Of a stretch of DNA of 64,000 nucleotides, positions 1 to 11,467 are shown one piece after another (positions within the stretch are counted from its first letter, which is position 1; each line of letters starts with the position of its first letter). Source of the DNA: Pycnopodia helianthoides (Eukaryota > Echinodermata > Asteroidea > Forcipulatida > Asteriidae); NCBI GenBank assembly GCA_032158295.1, contig JASTWB010000023.1:124001-188000 (forward strand), written 5' to 3'. A program made the position numbers and the translations under genes. The notes under the pieces were generated by a model that was not told the origin of the DNA, searched no databases, and saw only the letters and a list, made by a program, of their open reading frames with translations.

Positions 1-189
1 TTTCAGTTGATGGTACATGGTATTGGTACATGTGTAGGCTTGTAACATACACTGTACAATGGTATCAATGAATGAATGCAAGTTAAAACAGAAAGCTGTA
101 GTCATTTGCAATGCCCAATCAGACAGTTTGGCAATTTCACTTCCTTAATTTAGCTCTTCTTACTTTACTCTGATCTTTTTTTATCTCAG

Positions 190-389
190 GTGTCCCTCCT
201 CATGTCCCCCAGCATCTTGGAAGCCCATAACCATGGTAACCCAAGACCCACAAGACCCTAGTCAGTCTCAGACTCCCAGGCATGCCAGGGCAGATGCTGA
301 AGACTCTACCAGTGAAGCTCTGAAGACACTACAGGGAGAGTTGGAGATGTACAACAAACAAGAAGCTCACAATGACACATGAATGAGAG
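190..389 (+). other. Exon cassette, copy 1 (MVTQDPQ… start exon)
   Basis: Exon-like block bounded by a 3' splice site (ttatctcag, ends 189) and a 5' splice site (gtaagc from 390). It holds a Kozak-like start (ataaccATGG, ATG at 233) and a short frame of 49 codons, rich in D, E, S and Q, that stops at 380-382. Two other copies lie at 22098 and 36702. This copy has a 9-base in-frame insertion (adding three residues after TPR) and, like copy 3, an 11-base insertion near its 3' end that introduces a stop before the splice donor. No protein family is recognised. It may be the first coding exon of a decayed gene or a 5' UTR exon with a small upstream frame. Confidence 0.5.
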
Positions 390-2151
390 GTAAGCAATAA
401 TCTTGATTCACTGGGAACATTTATTTCATGTTGCAATCTCTTGTTGTGTCAAGTTTAAAGATCTTCTTGAATAAACAGTTCATTAATACATGTAAGAGGT
501 TCTTCTTCTTAAACAAACAGGTTATATCGTTATAAGTTGTTCCCCATTAACTAGTTTGGACCAGGGTTTCAGAATACTCGGATCAAATTTGTTGTCATTG
601 AGAATATCAAAGTAAAGACAACAAATTCTCATAAGTTTGCACTAGGATTTACTTTTCTCTTTTGAGAACAATAAATGAAAGCCCTTTTTTTCACTGTGAC
701 TGGGCTGTAAGCCATGCTGATAATCAGCCATGGCATGCTGGAATATGGCTCTAAATTTGAAGTGGAACTTGTTGAGCTTTGATTCCCACTAGACAGTGGG
801 CTGGCTGGATACTCCTGCATTGAAACTGTCCCTGGTCCAGCCTGGTCGATTAATGTATTGCTCTGGACTATCTGGTACAATTTACATGTACCCCTTTAGT
901 GCTCTGTCATGTCTGTGTAACAATCATTGTTTGGTACATGTAGTTCACTCTTGTTTGAGCAGCCATTGAGTTAACTTGTTGCATTTTAACCAGCTTAAAA
1001 TAAAAGCCGATCGGATGACACAAATGATCCTTTTGTCCTGCTGAGACCAAAAAGAAACAACCATGGCAGCCTTGAGCTCTTGTAATCCTGGTTGTCAGAC
1101 AAAAGGATGCATGTCTGGAATTGAGGATTTCTTGACCAACAAATTTGATGTACTTTTCAAAGTTTGGTTTTACGTTGTGTTGATGACAGACAAGCGTACA
1201 GGAAAGAATTTGTCTACCCCCACCCCCAGATAATAAAAGAAAAGAACAACAAATCATGAACATGTATTTTTGTACACATGAAATGTAAGCACCTTGTATA
1301 AAGATTTTGTACAAGATTTTGTGGAAAAAATACTTGAAGACGGAGATGAATACTAAATAAAGGATCAATATCTATAATACACTTTCTCTTTTTCATTTCT
1401 TGTTGAAATTAATTTTTTGTGAGATTTCTATATTGTGAGATTTCTATGATCATACATGCATACTAAGCCTGTGCCGGTTACACGCTTCACCGACCGATCG
1501 TCCATTTACACGTTTACATATTTCAAAAATCACTTAAAAGTGCCACGGAACGCAGACCACATCTCGATTACAATGTACACAACGCACAACCCGTGTGACA
1601 CACAAGCAGTCACACCGTTTCCAATTTACAGGCTTGTAGTCTTTGTTATCACGTCACTTTGCATGCTACAATAAAGCTAAGAAACATTCAACACTAGAGA
1701 GCGTTCAAAACAATACGATAGCATGAGAAATATACCAGCGCGGTACGCGACAGCATACAAAATCCGGTTACAAACGCCTTGACGAAAGACTCAACATTTC
1801 TATGCAGATGGCTATTCCCCCCGAACGTGCAATAATCATTATCGCTGGTGTCGTGATAAAAGCGTATACAGCAAATACTTGATGACAGAGATAAATATCC
1901 TAAATAAAAATATCAATATCTATGATACACACTTTCTCTTTTTCAATTTTGTTAAAATTAATTTTTGTCTTCATTTCTCTATTGTGAGATTTCTATGATC
2001 ATACATGTATACTCATCAATTCATTATCTACTAGTACTATTATTATAACCAACCTCATTGATGAATCGTTAGTTTTATGTTTGCTATGCCCAATGACAAA
2101 AATTTCAAATTCCATGTTTGCATTCACAAAAATATAATTATCCTGACTATA
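390..2151. other. Intergenic stretch with a ~135-bp direct repeat
   Basis: No gene seen. Two direct copies of an AT-rich segment (about 1325-1460 and 1875-2010; shared landmarks ctttctctttttca and gtgagatttctatgatcata) flank about 415 bases of less AT-rich sequence. Short frames in this stretch show no domain. About 2050-2300 is the 3' UTR/flank of the TRIM gene, and diverged copies of it recur at 22.57, 25.26 and 37.34 kb. Confidence 0.5.
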
Positions 2152-2152
2152 G

Positions 2153-2158
2153 TTTATT
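2153..2158 (-). terminator. Candidate polyadenylation signal of the first TRIM gene
   Basis: AATAAA on the minus strand about 154 bases beyond the stop codon at 2312. It is the first canonical hexamer I see downstream; position is plausible, function unproven. Confidence 0.4.
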
Positions 2159-2311
2159 ACTTTAAAACATACAAATTGTGTTTCATTTTCCACTGAAATC
2201 AGACTTTGTTAGATGACAGTTTTACAAGAAGTTTGTTTAGCTTCATGTTGACCTAAAGTTGACCTCAGGGTACACCTTCTTGTGTGTCTAGCATAATGTT
2301 TAATGCTGTCT

Positions 2312-4117
2312 TTACTCATGCTGATAGATTTGAACTGATCCTTTTGTAGCCACAACCAGATCACCAGCTGGTGTGAATGTGAGACTACGTGGATTAATAC
2401 AATCCTTGATGATACATCCAATGTACTTGCCATCAGGACTGTAATGATGGATCCCACATGGTGGTGAGAATGGTCCATTCATTGCATACATGTTGTACAT
2501 ACAGTAGATGCTCCCATTCTTGTCACAACACACACCAGTAGGCATCCCATGCATCCCATGCATCCCAGACTGACTGATATCTACTGAGAATATCACTTTA
2601 CCATTGTAGTCTACTGATACTAACTTACTGTCATCCCAGTCGGTGTAGATGAGTTGCTGTTTGTAGGTAGTCAAGTATTCACCAATCCATGGAGCAGGCA
2701 GTGTTCTGATGAGGGATCCATCTGGTTTGTATAGAGAGATCTCTGCTTTTTTACGATAACCCAATGCTATCAGATTGTTGTCATCTACTGCAATACATGA
2801 TGGTTTACTGCCTGGATTGAACTGATGAAGGAGCTGATAATTCCTGTGGAAGATCTTGACTGTTCCATTATCTAGAACAATGAGCTCACCATTCTTATTC
2901 ACAATCAATCTGCTTGATCTAGTAAGACCTTCGATTGACAGTTCTTGTGGGATGACAGTGGATTGAGGATTGCTCTCTGCTGATATTGTAATCAAGCTGT
3001 GACTGTTCCAATCTGACACAACAATATCACTATTGGAGTATACAGCAACATCTCTTGGAATAATCTCCATCGTCTGTTGTATTATGTTCTTGTATTCATT
3101 AATTTCTGATTTCAAAGTCCATTTATTTAGTTTCACCCTTTTAACTTGAGCAGAAGTTGCTGATTCTACTTGTTGTTCATCTTTCAGCACCAGTCTCCCT
3201 AGTGATTTATGGCCTTCTTTAAAGTCCATATAAGTCAACCCATCAGGTACTTTGGTTGATTTATTCTCTCTGTATTCTTTGAGGTCTTGTAAGAGTTGTT
3301 CTATGTGATGTACAATCTTGATCCCTTGATGCAGGAGCTGATTAACTGCATCCTGCATGTGCTCTGATTTGTTCATCTCTTTGTTGTTTGTAGCTCGTGC
3401 AGTTTCCATTGTCTGGACTCTGTCTTTATAAATCTGTTCTGCCTCTTGCATCAGTTTCTGCTGCTCCTCTCTGATCCTGGCAACCTCCTTGGCAATCTCC
3501 TCATCAGCCTTCTTGGAGATTTTCTCTTTGGTGGCAGCAAACATAGAGTCTAATGTCTTACAGGATGTGTCTATTTCTTGAATAGCAATATTGAAGGTTT
3601 TGATACTCTGTCTTACGTTTGCTAGAAGTTCTGTGGCATGTTGTTTGCATTTGTCTGAAGCTTCATTAATTTCCATTAGAGAATGGGATTGATGATCTCT
3701 TACAATGCAAGTTGTGCATATCAACTTCTTGCATGTGTTACAAAACATGATAAGATCTTTGTCAGTATGCTTGCTACATTTAGAAACAAACTCCTCACCA
3801 GGTAGTTGTTTTCCTTGCTGTTGTTTCAGTTCGTTTTCCTGTTTTTCAATAGCTTCTTTCAATGAAAGGGCTGTAAGGTTTGATTTCAGACCATCAATGC
3901 CATTTTCTTGAAGCAATGTTTCTTGTCTACAAACTGGGCATGAAAGTATTGCAGTATTTGGACTATTCTGTCTGAGTTGTTGAAGGCATTGAAGACAAAA
4001 TGAATGAGAACACTCCAGTAGTTTGGGTTGCTTGAAGCGTTCACTGCAAATTGGGCATTCAATATGATCCTGACTAATCTCTGCTAGCACTGACTGAACA
4101 GTTATATTTGATGCCAT
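2312..4117 (-). CDS. TRIM-type E3 ubiquitin ligase (RING, B-box2, coiled coil, NHL-like)
   Basis: Uninterrupted 601-residue reading frame. A C3HC4 RING is visible at C21, C24, C36, H38, C41, C44, C60 and C63. A B-box type 2 has C114, H117, C126, C129, C134, C137, H142 and H145. Residues about 150-300 are rich in K, E and Q and look like coiled coil. From about 350 to the end there are beta-propeller-like blades (DVAVYSNSDIVVSDW, SCIAVDDNN, LTFTPAGDLVVA). Family knowledge: such proteins bind E2 enzymes through the RING and substrates or RNA through the NHL part; length fits TRIM2/3/56-like proteins. The start is chosen because the RING begins 20 residues later and a good 3' splice site lies just upstream. 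The coding part has no intron, unlike the TRIM gene at 52.6 kb. No B-box1 is seen. A 9-bp tandem repeat gives GMHGMHGM near residues 517-526. The exact ortholog is unknown. Confidence 0.93.
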   Translation of the reverse strand: MASNITVQSVLAEISQDHIECPICSERFKQPKLLECSHSFCLQCLQQLRQNSPNTAILSCPVCRQETLLQENGIDGLKSNLTALSLKEAIEKQENELKQQQGKQLPGEEFVSKCSKHTDKDLIMFCNTCKKLICTTCIVRDHQSHSLMEINEASDKCKQHATELLANVRQSIKTFNIAIQEIDTSCKTLDSMFAATKEKISKKADEEIAKEVARIREEQQKLMQEAEQIYKDRVQTMETARATNNKEMNKSEHMQDAVNQLLHQGIKIVHHIEQLLQDLKEYRENKSTKVPDGLTYMDFKEGHKSLGRLVLKDEQQVESATSAQVKRVKLNKWTLKSEINEYKNIIQQTMEIIPRDVAVYSNSDIVVSDWNSHSLITISAESNPQSTVIPQELSIEGLTRSSRLIVNKNGELIVLDNGTVKIFHRNYQLLHQFNPGSKPSCIAVDDNNLIALGYRKKAEISLYKPDGSLIRTLPAPWIGEYLTTYKQQLIYTDWDDSKLVSVDYNGKVIFSVDISQSGMHGMHGMPTGVCCDKNGSIYCMYNMYAMNGPFSPPCGIHHYSPDGKYIGCIIKDCINPRSLTFTPAGDLVVATKGSVQIYQHE

Positions 4118-4147
4118 TCTGATTGGAAGCTTGCTGAAATGTTGAGC
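4118..4147 (-). other. 5' UTR segment and 3' splice site of the first TRIM gene
   Basis: Read on the minus strand, a pyrimidine-rich stretch ends in ttaattcacag at 4147, followed by 29 bases of 5' UTR and the ATG at 4117. This suggests at least one upstream noncoding exon beyond 4147, which I cannot locate. Inference from splice-site consensus only. Confidence 0.55.
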
Positions 4148-4987
4148 TGTGAATTAAAAGAGAAAATTAACTCAATTAGATCAATGTCTTATACCAGTAG
4201 CTTTCTCATCAATGGAAGACTTGATTACATGGTCATATTATAATACTTGACATTAGGAAATAGTCAACAATTTGTATAATCATTGTTTACAAAATGAGAC
4301 CTGCATACTGTCAAAAAAATAGTATTTATAATTTTGATTATTTACTTCTTGTACGTTTTACAAATGGACGTACATTGTTTTTGCATTTTTGCAATTTTAC
4401 AAAGAGACAAGCATATTTATATTTACCCTTACTTCCTATAGGCCTTTTTGCCTACAGGTGACCTCAATCCCCCAATATCCTTCTATCCTATGTCACTCCA
4501 TACCAAATTGTTTGGACTGAGATAAGATTGAATGCCATGCTAGTGGGGCAGACAATACAGGTAGAATAACAAGCAATTTTCAAGATTAAAAAATGGCTGC
4601 CATTGTTTGTTTAATACTCTGCCTGTATTTTTCAAAGGTTAAATCTGTGTTGGCCCTTTAGACAAATTAATTTCTCATGATATACTCTGACTGTGTGCCC
4701 CATACCATGCTTGTAACATCGAAGGCACAATCCCATCACCCATCTGCCCTACTGTATGCCTGACCCAGTGATAAGCAACTGTCATTTGGGCCTACAGCCC
4801 TCAGTCCTTCTGAATCCTTTATTTCAACAAAGAGGATCTAGAAGGATTTGGGAGGGTTTGAAACTAATCCAATATTCAAATTATTTTAACTCTTTGTAAA
4901 TGTCTTCATTCCATATGGAACAGCTCTTTACTCACTCCAGAAATAAGTTTATGAATGAATGTCCCTTGTGTTTGTGTTTGAACTAAT
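4148..4987. other. Intergenic, no gene seen
   Basis: Upstream flank of the first TRIM gene on its transcribed side. AT-rich, with no reading frame of note, no tRNA and no clear tandem repeat. Any promoter or 5' noncoding exon of the TRIM gene would lie here or beyond the satellite. Confidence 0.4.
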
Positions 4988-6452
4988 CCAAAGTCATGCT
5001 TGGTGTGTAATAATTGGCCTGGTGTTTATAGCAGGTTGATTGTGTGTTCAGGATCCTTTCCAATACAAAGTCATGCTTGGTGTGTAATAATTGGCCTGGT
5101 GTTTATAGCAGGTTGATTGTGTGTGCAGGATCCTTTCCAATACAAAGTCATGCTTGGCCTGTAATAATTGGCCTGGTGTTTATAGCAAGTTGATTGTGTG
5201 GGCAGGATCCTTTCCAATACAAAGTCATGCTTGGTCTGTAATAATTGGCCTGGTGTTTATAGCAGGTTGATTGTGTGTGCAGGATCCTTTCCAATACAAA
5301 GTCCAGCTTGGTCTGTAATAATTGGCCTGGTGTTTATAGCAGGTTGATTGTGTGTGCAGGATCCTTTCCAATACAAAGTCCAGCTTGGTCTGTAATAATT
5401 GGCCTGGTGTTTATAGCAGGTTGATTGTGTGTTCAGGATCCTTTCCAATACAAAGTCCAGCTTGGTCTGTAATAATTGGCCTGGTGTTTATAGCAAGTTG
5501 ATTGTGTGTTCAGGATCCTTTCCAATACAAAGTCCAGCCTGGTCTGTAATAATTGGCCTGGTGTTTAAAGCAGGTTGATTGTGTGTTCAGGATCCTTTCC
5601 AATACAAAGTCATGCTTGGTCTGTAATAATTGGCCTGGTGTTTATAGCAAGTTGATTGTGTGTTCAGGATCCTTTCCAATACAAAGTCATGCTTGGTCTG
5701 TAATAATTGGCCTGGTGTTTATAGCAAGTTGATTGTGTGTGCAGGATCCTTTCCAATACAAAGTCATGTTTGGCCTCTAATAATTGTCCTGGTGTTTATA
5801 GCAGGTTGATTGTGTGTTCAAGATCCTTTCCCAATACAAAGTCATGCTTGGTCTGTAATAATTGGCCTGATGTTTATAGCAGGTTGATTGTGTGTTCAGG
5901 ATCCTTCCCAATACAAAGTCATGCTTGGTCTGTAATAATTGGCCTGGTGTTTATAGCAGGTTGATTGTGTGTTCAGGATCCTTCCCAATACAAAGTCATG
6001 CTTGGTCTGTAATAATTGGCCTGGTGTTGATAGCAGGTTGATTGTGTGTTCAGGATCCTTCCCAATACAAAGTCATGCTTGGTCTGTAATAATTGGCCTG
6101 GTGTTTATAGCAGGTTGATTGTGTGTTCAGGCACCTTTCCAATACAAAGTCATGCTTAGTCTGTAATAATTTGCCTGGTGTTTATATAGCAGGTTGATTG
6201 TGTGTGCAGGCACCTTTCCAATACAAGTCATGCTTAGTCTGTAATAATTTGCCTGGTGTTTATAGCAGGTTGATTGTGTGTTCAGGATCCTTTCCAATAC
6301 AAATTCTTGCTTAGTCTGTAAAAATTTGCCTGGTGTTTATAGCAAGTTGATTGTGTGTTCAGGATCCTTAGAAATACAAAGTCATGCTTAGTCTGTAATA
6401 ATTTGCCTGGTGTTTATAGCAAGTTGATTTTGTGTGCAGGATCCTTTCCAAT

Positions 6453-7508
6453 AAGCCGATTCACTATTACAACTGCGCATGACCATCACATGACCTGACA
6501 ACTGCTTTTGGAAGAAAAAACAATACTGCCACGTACCATTTTACCACGTACACCATGCATACACCAATGCCTGTAACTCTACCAGGGTGCAAAATTAACG
6601 GTTGCACGTTGGCACGGGGCAACCAAAAAATCATCCAGGCAACCTGTGATTAAGTCGTCGATGCCTGACGGGCAACCTTATGAAAAACAACAATTTAGGC
6701 CTAACCTGCTTATTGTGCCAGCTCAAAAGATCGTTTGAATTTTCCAAACAACAAAATATTTTTGAACGTTTGCACCGCTGATCCTGGTCGGGCACGCGCT
6801 TTCCAGCGACCGCTGGTGCCGCGCAGTTGTCATGCTGCCAGTGTACGTACGAGCGCGGGACCAGCTTAAAACACGATGAATGGAGGCTGCAAGCATTTCT
6901 AGAAATTGCGCTTTCCAGGGATCACTGGTGCCACGCACTCGTTATGCTGCATATAAACAAGCGTGGGAACAGCGAGCGACCATGTGTTGAGCGCAGATCC
7001 ACTCGCGTGGTTGTTGACACTTCTAAAATTTACAAAAGTTTGGGTTTGGGTCTAAAAATCTGTAAGAAGCAATACCGATGCTGGATTAACGGATGGTGAA
7101 GAAGATGGATTGTATTGTATCTAAATCAGCAAAAAATACTTTAAATCACAGCGATGCGTCCCCTTCACGATCGGAGATTTCTGTTTCGATGTCAGCAAAC
7201 TTTCTTAATCTTGTACCCTGTCTACCTTTTTCCTATGCTTTTTCCCTGTTACTTTTAGGTCCCTTATACGTAAAAAAATCCTTTAGTGAGCTTACTGTCC
7301 AGTGATTTCTCTCTTCTAATGTAAGATCTTCCATTCTACTTAAGAAACAAAACAGAAATATCGCATGTTATGCCCAGAAATTGCCACACTATTGTTAGTT
7401 TCTGCACAGGAGTTAATACGATACTGCTGGCAACGCAATTTGTTTATCTCCCGTGGCCTTTGACATTACCCAGCATGCCTTGCGCCGCAATAAATAGTGA
7501 ATCGGCTT
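6453..7508 (+). mobile_element. TIR element copy A (~1.06 kb) inside the satellite
   Basis: Begins aagccgattcactatt and ends with its exact inverse, giving 16-bp terminal inverted repeats. The interior is CpG-rich, in sharp contrast with the CpG-free satellite around it. Two diverged internal repeats about 112 bases apart start at gcgctttcca (6796 and 6908). Short frames of 70-90 codons occur but show no transposase motif, so I read it as a non-autonomous DNA transposon. Superfamily is unknown. Confidence 0.8.
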
Positions 7509-8741
7509 TCACAAAGAACAGCTTGGTCTGTAATAATTGGCCTGGTGTTTATAGCAGGTTGATTGTGTGTTCAGGATCCTTTCCAATACAAAGTCATGCT
7601 TAGTCTGTAATAACTGGCCTCGTGTTTATAGCAGGTTGATTGTGTGTGCAGGATCCTTTCCAATACAAAGTCATGCTTAGTCTATAATAATTGGCCTGGT
7701 GTTTATAGCAGGTTGATTGTGTGTTCAGGATCCTTCCCAATACAAAGTCATGCTTGGCCTGTAATAATTGGCCTGGTGTTTATAGCAGGTTGATTGTGTG
7801 TGCAGGCACTTTTCCAATACAAAGTCATGCTTGGTCTGTAATAATTGGCCTGGTGTTTATAGCAAGTTGATTGTGTGTTCAGGATCCTTTCCAATACAAA
7901 GTCATGCTTGGTCTGTAATAATTTGCCTGGTGTTTATAGCAGGTTGATTGTGTTTGCAGGTTCCTTTCTAATACAAAGTCATGCTTGGTGTGTAATAATT
8001 GGCCTGGTGTTTATAGCAGGTTGATTGTGTGTGCAGGTTCCTTTCCAATACAAAGTCATGCTTAGTCTGTAATAATTGGCCTGGTGTTTATAGCAGGTTG
8101 ATTGTGTGTGCAGGTTCCTTTCCAATACAAAGTCATGCTTAGTCTGTAATAACTGGCCTCGTGTTTATAGCAGGTTGATTGTGTGTGCAGGATCCTTTCC
8201 AATACAAAGAACAGCTTGGTCTGTTATAATTGGCCTGGTGTTTATAACAAGTTGATTGTGTGTTCTGGATCCTTTTAAATACAAAGTCATGCTTGGTCTG
8301 TAATAATTGGCCTGGTGTTTATAGCAGGTTGATTGTGTGTGCAGGCACTTTTCCAATACAAAGTCATGCTTGGTCCGTAATAATTGGCCTGGTGTTTATA
8401 GCAAGTTGATTGTGTGTTCAGGATCCTTTCCAATACAAAGTCATGCTTGGTCTGTAATAATTGGCCTGGTGTTTATAGCAAGTTGATTGTGTGCTCAGGA
8501 TCCTTTCCAATACAAAGTCATGCTTGGTCTGTAATAATTGGCCTGGTGTTTATAGCAGGTTGATTGTGTGTGCAGGCACCTTTCCAATACAAAGTCATGC
8601 TTGGTCTGTAGTAATTGGCCTGGTGTTATAGCAGTTTGATTGTGTGTGCAGGATCCTTTCCAATACAAAGTCATGCTTAGTCTGTAATAATTTGCCTGGT
8701 GTTTATAGCAAGTTGATTTTGTGTGCAGGATCCTTTCCAAT

Positions 8742-9796
8742 AAGCCGATTCACTATTACAACTGCGCATGACCATCACATGACCTGACAACTGCTTTTGG
8801 AAGATAAACAATACTGCCACGTACCATTTTACCACGTACACCATGCATACACCAATGCCTGTAACTCTACCAGGGTGCAAAATTAACGGTTGCACGTTGG
8901 CACGGGGCAACCAAAAAATCATCCAGGCAACCTGTGATTAAGTCGTCGATGCCTGACGGGCAACCTTATGAAAAACAACAATTTAGGCCTAACCTGCTTA
9001 TTGTGCCAGCTCAAAAGATCGTTTGAATTTTCCAAACAACAAAATATTTTTGAACGTTTGCACCGCTGATCCTGGTCGCGCACGCGCTTTCCAGCGACCG
9101 CTGGTGCCGCGCAGTTGTCATGCTGCCAGTGTACGTACGAGCGCGGGACCAGCTTAAAACACGATGAATGGAGGCTGCAAGCATTTCTAGAAATTGCGCT
9201 TTCCAGGGATCACTGGTGCCACGCACTCGTTATGCTGCATATAAACAAGCGTGGGAACAGCGAGCGACCATGTGCTGAGCGCAGATCCACTCGCGTGGTT
9301 GTTGACACTTCTAAAATTTACAAAAGTTTGGGTTTGGGTCTAAAAATCTGTAAGAAGCAATACCGATGCTGGATTAACGGATGGTGAAGAAGATGGATTG
9401 TATTGTATCTAAATCAGCAAAAAATACTTTAAATCACAGCGATGCGTCCCCTTCACGATCGGAGATTTCTGTTTCGATGTCAGCAAACTTTCTTAATCTT
9501 GTACCCTGTCTACCTTTTTCCTATGCTTTTTCCCTGTTACTTTTAGGTCCCTTATACGTAAAAAAATCCTTTAGTGAGCTTACTGTCCAGTGATTTCTCT
9601 CTTCTAATGTAAGATCTTCCATTCTACTTAAGAAACAAAACAGAAATATCGCATGTTATGCCCAGAAATTGCCACACTATTGTTAGTTTCTGCACAGGAG
9701 TTAATACTATACTGCTGGCAACGCAATTTGTTTATCTCCCGTGACCTTTGACATTACCCAGCATGCCTTGCGCCGCAATAAATAGTGAATCGGCTT
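8742..9796 (+). mobile_element. TIR element copy B
   Basis: Same element as at 6453, 1055 bases, differing by only a few substitutions, with the same 16-bp inverted ends. It sits at the same point of the 77-bp unit (after tttccaat) and is followed by the same diagnostic flank, tcacaaagaacag. Shared flanks mean it was copied together with surrounding satellite, not by fresh transposition. Confidence 0.85.
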
Positions 9797-10414
9797 TCAC
9801 AAAGAACAGCTTGGTCTGTAATAATTGGCCTGGTGTTTATAGCAGGTTGATTGTGTGTTCAGGATCCTTTCCAATACAAAGTCATGCTTAGTCTGTAATA
9901 ACTGGCCTCGTGTTTATAGCAGGTTGATTGTGTGTGCAGGATCCTTTCCAATACAAAGTCATGCTTAGTCTATAATAATTGGCCTGGTGCTTATAGCAAA
10001 TTGATTGTGTGTTCAGGATCCTTTCCAATACAAAGTCATGCTTAGTCTGTAATAATTGGCCTGGTGTTTATAGCAAGTTAATTGTGTGTTCAGGATCCTT
10101 TCCAATACAAAGTCATGCTTGGTCTGTAATAATTGGCCTGGTGTTTATAGAAAGTTGATTGTGTGTTCAGGATCCTTTCCAATACAAAGTCATGCTTGGT
10201 CTGTAATAATTGGCCTAGTGTTTATAGCAAGTTGATTGTGTGTTCAGGATCCTTTCCAATACAAATTCTTGCTTAGTCTGTAAAAATTTGCCTGGTGTTT
10301 ATAGCAAGTTGATTGTGTGTTCAGGATCCTTAGAAATACAAAGTCATGCTTAGTCTGTAATAATTTGCCTGGTGTTTATAGCAAGTTGATTTTGTGTGCA
10401 GGATCCTTTCCAAT

Positions 10415-11467
10415 AAGCCGATTCACTATTACAACTGCGCATGACCATCACATGACCTGACAACTGCTTTTGGAAGATAAACAATACTGCCACGTACCAT
10501 TTTACCACGTACACCATGCATACACCAATGCCTGTAACTCTACCAGGGTGCAAAATTAACGGTTGCACGTTGGCACGGGGCAACCAAAAAATCATCCAGG
10601 CAACCTGTGATTAAGTCGTCGATGCCTGACGGGCAACCTTATGAAAAACAACAATTTAGGCCTAACCTGCTTATTGTGCCAGCTCAAAAGATCGTTTGAA
10701 TTTTCCAAACAACAAAATATTTTTGAACGTTTGCACCGCTGATCCTGGTCGCGCACGCGCTTTCCAGCGACCGCTGGTGCCGCGCAGTTGTCATGCTGCC
10801 AGTGTACGTACGAGCGCGGGACCAGCTTAAAACACGATGAATGGAGGCTGCAAGCATTTCTAGAAATTGCGCTTTCCAGGGATCACTGGTGCCACGCACT
10901 CGTTATGCTGCATATAAACAAGCGTGGGAACAGCGAGCGACCATGTGTTGAGCGCAGATCCACTCGCGTGGTTGTTGACACTTCTAAAATTTACAAAAGT
11001 TTGGGTTTGGGTCTAAAAATCTGTAAGAAGCAATACCGATGCTGGATTAACGGATGGTGAAGAAGATGGATTGTATTGTATCTAAATCAGCAAAAAATAC
11101 TTTAAATCACAGCGATGCGTCCCCTTCACGATCGGAGATTTGTTTCGATGTCAGCAAACTTTCTTAATCTTGTACCCTGTCTACCTTTTTCCTATGCTTT
11201 TTCCCTGTTACTTTTAGGTCCCTTATACGTAAAAAAATCCTTTAGTGAGCTTACTGTCCAGTGATTTCTCTCTTCTAATGTAAGATCTTCCATTCTACTT
11301 AAGAAACAAAACAGAAATATCGCATGTTATGCCCAGAAATTGCCACACTATTGTTAGTTTCTGCACAGGAGTTAATACGATACTGCTGGCAACGCAATTT
11401 GTTTATCTCCCGTGACCTTTGACATTACCCAGCATGCCTTGCGCCGCAATAAATAGTGAATCGGCTT
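10415..11467 (+). mobile_element. TIR element copy C
   Basis: 1053 bases, nearly identical to copy B, with one 3-base deletion near 11142. Copies B and C and the 600-odd bases of satellite after each are almost the same, so this is a tandem duplication of about 1.67 kb. Confidence 0.85.

Noticed and set aside
907..1368. 153-codon minus-strand frame
   Set aside because: Low-complexity, hydrophobic translation of AT-rich noncoding DNA; its upstream end runs into a duplicated repeat segment and there is no recognisable domain.
6723..11060. Identical 71- and 90-codon frames in the three TIR element copies
   Set aside because: Identity follows from recent copying of the whole element, not from protein selection; no transposase motif is present.
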